This document shows positions 5,562 to 8,472 of a stretch of 8,472 nt of DNA, piece by piece. The stretch is from an uncultured Rhodospirillaceae bacterium (GTDB taxonomy: Bacteria > Pseudomonadota > Alphaproteobacteria > CAAGCB01 > CAG-977): contig USCC01000090.1 in the NCBI GenBank assembly GCA_900553035.1, positions 1-8,472 on the forward strand, in the 5' to 3' direction. A model generated the notes under the pieces. That model did not search any database. It had not been told where the DNA came from and saw nothing but the letters and a program-made list of their open reading frames with translations. Every line of letters starts with the position of its first letter. Position 1 is the first letter of the stretch. The translations under genes were made by a program, and so were the position numbers.

Positions 5562-6824
5562 TCATTCTCCGTTCAGGGGAAGACCGACTGTAACCGGGTG
5601 CACCGGCCGTCCCGGTTTGAAACGTGTCTCTGCGGGGACAAGAGCTCCGGCGACGGGACAGACGTTGAGGCATAAATGGCATCCGACACACCTGTCCGGC
5701 AAGATAACGGGACGCCGTTTCCCGGCATCCCAGTCAATTGCCTGGTGAGCGCCGTCTTCGCATGAAATGAAACAGCGGCCGCATCCGACACATTTTTCCG
5801 TTTTCAGTTCGGGAATGATCTGAAAATCACGATCCAGCTTTTCGGCGGGAATCAGGTTCGGAAGCGCGAGACCGACCATCTCGTCCAGATGTGAAAATCC
5901 CTTTTCATCCATGAAATGGGACAGGCCGCTGATCATGTCTTCGACAATGCGGTAACCGTATTGCATGACGGCCGTCGTTACCTGCAGGTTCCGGCACCCG
6001 AGCAGGATGAATTCCGCCGCGTCGCGCCATGTTTCGATACCGCCGATGCCGCTGAAACCGGCGTCCTTCAGGCGCGGATCCTGTTTCATCTGCGCGATGA
6101 AGCGCAGGGCAATCGGACGGACGGCGGCTCCCGAATATCCCGAAACCGATGATTTTCCGTTGACGACCGGCATCCCCGTCATAAGGTTCAGGTCCAGCCC
6201 CGTAATTGATTTGACTGTGTTGATGGCCGATATGCCTTTTGCGCCGCCTTCAAGTGCCGCGACCGCCGGAATTTCCATATTCCCGATGTTCGGCGTCATT
6301 TTGGCGATGACGGGTCGGGATGTCGCCGAAACCGCCGCCCGGGAACAGGCTCTGACAAGGTCAGGATTCTGTCCCACGTCCGATCCCATAGCGTGCGAAG
6401 TCATCTGCGGACAGGAGAAATTACATTCAATCAGATCCGCGCCCGCTTCTTCGGCTCGCCGCGCCAGACGGCTCCATTCGTCTTCCGAACCGCCCATGAT
6501 GGACACAATCATGACCTTGTCCGGAAAATCCTTTTTCAGCCGGGCGATGGCCTCCAGATTCTGCTCCAGCGGCTTTTCTGAAATTTGCTCCATATTTTTA
6601 AAGCCGATGAAGGGGGTGCCTTCTTTGACCAGGTTGTCGAACCGCGGCGAACATTCGTCCGCGGTGAAATAGCCGATTGTCTTGAATACAACGCCGCCCC
6701 ATCCGGCCCGTAGCGCTCGGGCGCACATGTCGTAACAGCTTCCGACGGGTGAAGAGGAAAGGCAGAAGGGGTTTTCAAAATCAACGCCCAGAAATGTAAC
6801 GGATAAATCTTTTTTCAATGCCAT
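5562..6824 (-). CDS. preA: NAD-dependent dihydropyrimidine dehydrogenase subunit PreA
   Basis: This is the catalytic subunit that reduces uracil and thymine to their 5,6-dihydro forms in the cytoplasm, partnered by PreT. The 420 residues fit the family (about 411 in E. coli). Residues 1-320 form the FMN-binding barrel of the dihydroorotate dehydrogenase superfamily: PFCLSSSPVG (19-28), FKTIG (47-51), CNFSCPQ (134-140), AKMTPN (174-179), INTVKS (201-206), GIGGIE (259-264) and QVTTAVMQYG (281-290). The C-terminal part has two 4Fe-4S motifs, CVGCGRCFISC (C345, 348, 351, 355) and CVGCHLCLNVC (C379, 382, 385, 389). The loop that carries the catalytic cysteine in mammalian enzyme reads MGSDVGQ here, without cysteine, as I also recall for E. 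coli PreA. AAGGA 8 nt upstream supports the start. It lies 12 nt after preT and shares its transcript. Confidence 0.96.
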   Translation of the reverse strand: MALKKDLSVTFLGVDFENPFCLSSSPVGSCYDMCARALRAGWGGVVFKTIGYFTADECSPRFDNLVKEGTPFIGFKNMEQISEKPLEQNLEAIARLKKDFPDKVMIVSIMGGSEDEWSRLARRAEEAGADLIECNFSCPQMTSHAMGSDVGQNPDLVRACSRAAVSATSRPVIAKMTPNIGNMEIPAVAALEGGAKGISAINTVKSITGLDLNLMTGMPVVNGKSSVSGYSGAAVRPIALRFIAQMKQDPRLKDAGFSGIGGIETWRDAAEFILLGCRNLQVTTAVMQYGYRIVEDMISGLSHFMDEKGFSHLDEMVGLALPNLIPAEKLDRDFQIIPELKTEKCVGCGRCFISCEDGAHQAIDWDAGKRRPVILPDRCVGCHLCLNVCPVAGALVPAETRFKPGRPVHPVTVGLPLNGE

Positions 6825-6832
6825 GGGCGTAT

Positions 6833-6837
6833 TCCTT
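6833..6837 (-). promoter_or_regulatory. preA ribosome binding site overlapping the preT stop
   Basis: The minus strand reads TAAAGGA: the AAGGA site of preA shares a base with the TAA stop of preT and lies 8 nt before the preA ATG. This layout links translation of the two subunits and favours equal amounts. Confidence 0.75.
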
Positions 6838-8096
6838 TATTTCGGGCGGTTTTCAAGGTAAAGGGCAATCCGTTCGGCGGCGGCCTTGCCATCGGCCACG
6901 GCCTGCACGACCGTCGATCCGCCGTTAACAACATCGCCTCCGGCAAAATAGCCCTCTTTTGACGTCATGCTGTCGACTGTGTGAATCCGGCCTTTGCCGT
7001 CCGGGAGCAGAGCGCAACCGGCATTGGGTTTTTTAAAATCCTGCCCGACGGCCAGAATGACCCTGTTCGCGCGGAGTTCTATTTCCGACAGCTCATCCGT
7101 TGACCTGGCTCGGAACAGAAACGCCTTTCCGTTCCGCCCGACGACTTTTTTCGGAGAAAAGCCATACATGAAGGCGACGCCGAGCGACTGCGCAAAGGCG
7201 ATTTCCCTTCTGTCCGCCGGGGCATCGGCCAGCGTGCGCCGGTAAACGACCGTCACGGACGCCGCTCCGGAAAGCTTTGCTGCCGCCGCGCAGTCCATGG
7301 CCACGTCCCCGCCGCCGACAACAACAACGCTGTCTTGAGGTTCAACGACTTTTCGGCCTTTTTTCGCCGCTTCAAGGAAGGGGAGCGCGTCGATGACGCC
7401 GTCCAGATCCGAACCGGGCAGATTGATTTTTCGGGAAGCCTGAAGGCCGACCCCAAGGAAAACAGCCTTGAAGCCCTGCCGTTTCAGTTCCTTTGCCGGG
7501 AAATCCCTTCCGAACGGAGTGTTCAGGACGATTTTGACGCCGAGTTTTTCAATGCGTTCGATTTCGGCGTCGACCGTTTTCTGGGGCAGGCGGAATTCGG
7601 GAATGGCGTGGGTCAGCATGCCGCCGGCCTTTTCCCGCGCTTCAAAGACGGTGACGTCATAGCCTTTCATGCGTAGTGCCGCCGCGCAGGCCAGCGATGC
7701 GGGGCCGGCACCGATACAGGCGACTTTTTCTTTGTCCGCCGGCGGCGCTTTGAGAATCTCCATGCCGAAAAGACTTTCCTGTTCCGTCAGGTAGGCCTGC
7801 AGGCGTCCGATTTCAATCGGCCGGTCAATGCCGCAACGGGCGCATGCGCCTTCACACAGACGGTCATACGGACAGACAAGAGCGCAGCACGCGCCGAAAA
7901 CGTTGGCTTCACGGATGGTTTCCGCACCGCCTTTCGGGTTACGGAAACGCAGTGACCGTATGAATTTTGCGGGATCGGTTCCGGCGGGACAGGCCGCAGA
8001 GCACGGCGCGTCATGACAGAGCAGGCAGCGGGCAGCCTCGGCGGCGGCGATGCGGTGTGTCATCGGTTCAGGAAAAGAAGGGCGGTCGGCGGGCAT
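6837..8096 (-). CDS. preT: NAD-dependent dihydropyrimidine dehydrogenase subunit PreT
   Basis: This is the electron-entry subunit of dihydropyrimidine dehydrogenase: it oxidises NADH at FAD and passes electrons through iron-sulfur clusters to PreA. The 419 residues match the E. coli protein in length. The N-terminal helical domain has CLLCHDAPCSAAC (C24, 27, 32, 36) and CALVCPYDRLCEGAC (C71, 75, 81, 85). By comparison with mammalian enzyme, C75, C81, C36 and Q100 in IGRLQ would hold the unusual glutamine-ligated cluster. The FAD-binding motif is GAGPAS (129-134), where serine replaces the last glycine as in mammalian enzyme. The NAD-binding motif is GGGDVAMD (261-268), and GYFAGGDVV (382-390) is the second FAD motif. 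AAGGA 6 nt upstream supports the start at 8096. It is first in the operon behind a strong promoter. Identification is firm; glutamate synthase small subunit is a related but poorer match. Confidence 0.96.
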   Translation of the reverse strand: MPADRPSFPEPMTHRIAAAEAARCLLCHDAPCSAACPAGTDPAKFIRSLRFRNPKGGAETIREANVFGACCALVCPYDRLCEGACARCGIDRPIEIGRLQAYLTEQESLFGMEILKAPPADKEKVACIGAGPASLACAAALRMKGYDVTVFEAREKAGGMLTHAIPEFRLPQKTVDAEIERIEKLGVKIVLNTPFGRDFPAKELKRQGFKAVFLGVGLQASRKINLPGSDLDGVIDALPFLEAAKKGRKVVEPQDSVVVVGGGDVAMDCAAAAKLSGAASVTVVYRRTLADAPADRREIAFAQSLGVAFMYGFSPKKVVGRNGKAFLFRARSTDELSEIELRANRVILAVGQDFKKPNAGCALLPDGKGRIHTVDSMTSKEGYFAGGDVVNGGSTVVQAVADGKAAAERIALYLENRPK

Positions 8097-8126
8097 GTCA
8101 TTTCCTTTCAGTCTTGTTTCTGAACA

Positions 8127-8154
8127 ATTATAAGGAAAACCGGCAGGGCATCAA
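8127..8154 (-). promoter_or_regulatory. Sigma70-type promoter of preTA
   Basis: On the minus strand, TTGATG (8154-8149) and a perfect TATAAT (8132-8127) are 16 bp apart. The -35 box has four of six consensus bases. Transcription would start near 8120 and give a leader of about 24 nt before preT, with AAAGGA in it. No clear operator palindrome overlaps it. Confidence 0.7.
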
Positions 8155-8178
8155 AGGCAAAAACGCGACCGCACAAAA

Positions 8179-8340
8179 TCAATCATCCCTTCGTCCGGGA
8201 AACAGACCCGAAAGGCGGCGGAAAAGAATGAACGCCGGAAAGCCGGGACGGCGTCTGACGATTTTTTCAATCCGGATGATTTCGCAGACAAGCTCTTTTA
8301 GACTCACGGCCTGTCTGTCCGTGATATGGGTTGCGGTCAT
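8179..8340 (-). other. Second open frame at the right edge, possible frameshifted continuation
   Basis: In a different frame from the one below, codons stay open from the right edge to a TGA at 8179. Only the part after about 8340 looks protein-like: AVSLKELVCEIIRIEKIV followed by a basic, hydrophobic end. The part before it is rich in Ser, Thr, Lys and Pro, as expected of an out-of-frame translation. It may be the true C-terminus after a one- or two-base shift, or a short separate gene with no ribosome site at its ATG (8340). The stretch 8097-8178 beyond it holds only the preTA promoter and leader; no terminator is visible. Confidence 0.25.
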
Positions 8341-8472
8341 CCGAGGAAAGGATGACGGTTGTTTCCCGGAATATTTTTTCAGGCCGGACAATGATCTTTC
8401 CGTTCCCGACGATATTTTCGTTCCCGTATATGGAAATGGAGCTGTCTTTTTCTTCAATATCCATCTTATACC
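8267..8472 (-). CDS. 3' end of an unidentified reading frame, cut by the right edge
   Basis: This frame is open from the right edge to TGA at 8267. An ATG at 8464 could be the start (65 codons), but only 8 bases lie upstream in the window, so a longer gene cannot be excluded. Codons in the first 45 positions resemble those of the neighbours. The reading SSISIYGNENIVGNGKII, then TTVILSSDD, is strand-like and faintly recalls left-handed beta-helix acyltransferases, where a histidine usually follows SDD; here it is arginine. That family link is a weak impression only. The last 20 codons look less natural, and a neighbouring frame takes over, which suggests a frameshift or a decayed gene. Confidence 0.4.
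   Translation of the reverse strand, partial: YKMDIEEKDSSISIYGNENIVGNGKIIVRPEKIFRETTVILSSDDRNPYHGQTGRESKRACLRNHPD

Noticed and set aside
5965..6672. Plus-strand open frame of 235 codons opposite preA
   Set aside because: preA on the other strand is certain, and the plus-strand reading is a composition-driven shadow without motifs.
8161..8180. GCGGTCGCGTTTTT upstream of preT as a terminator of the right-edge gene
   Set aside because: The possible stem is only three base pairs and would not form a stable hairpin.

Overview
The window is a Gram-negative-type chromosomal segment of moderate GC, with every supported gene on the minus strand. The two enzymes on the right match Escherichia coli PreT and PreA closely in length, motifs and order. 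That points to Pseudomonadota or a similar proteobacterium-like lineage, but nothing here fixes the genus. Promoter and Shine-Dalgarno signals are of the ordinary sigma70/AAGGA kind.

Reading in the direction of transcription (right to left): (1) 8179-8472 holds the end of an unidentified reading frame that runs off the right edge and appears to change frame, so it may be degraded. (2) A good promoter at 8127-8154 drives preT (8096-6837) and preA (6824-5562), which are 12 nt apart and translationally linked. Together they encode the two-subunit NAD-dependent dihydropyrimidine dehydrogenase. PreT takes electrons from NADH through FAD and iron-sulfur clusters, and PreA reduces uracil or thymine at an FMN site. 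(3) A 203-bp AT-rich gap (5359-5561) holds a hairpin after preA and candidate promoters for the next gene. (4) 5358-1339 encodes a 1339-residue protein that I do not recognise. It has a helical N-terminal third, a likely membrane segment after a lysine-rich patch, and at least five classes of internal repeat, some nearly identical in DNA. (5) A classical intrinsic terminator (1295-1330) follows it. (6) 1274-69 encodes a 401-residue protein with about six leucine-rich repeats of the ribonuclease-inhibitor type and a helical tail. (7) A further reading frame starts in a TAATG overlap at 69 and leaves the left edge.

The preTA pair is a housekeeping or catabolic module. No other gene of pyrimidine breakdown (dihydropyrimidinase, beta-ureidopropionase) is visible beside it. 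The left 5.4 kb looks accessory: a giant repeat-bearing, probably membrane-anchored protein followed by a leucine-rich-repeat protein and a coupled downstream gene. Repeat-rich and leucine-rich-repeat proteins often act in protein binding at surfaces or in hosts, but that role is inference here. The giant protein, with its mix of repeat classes, and the terminator that separates it from the leucine-rich-repeat gene are the most novel things in the window.
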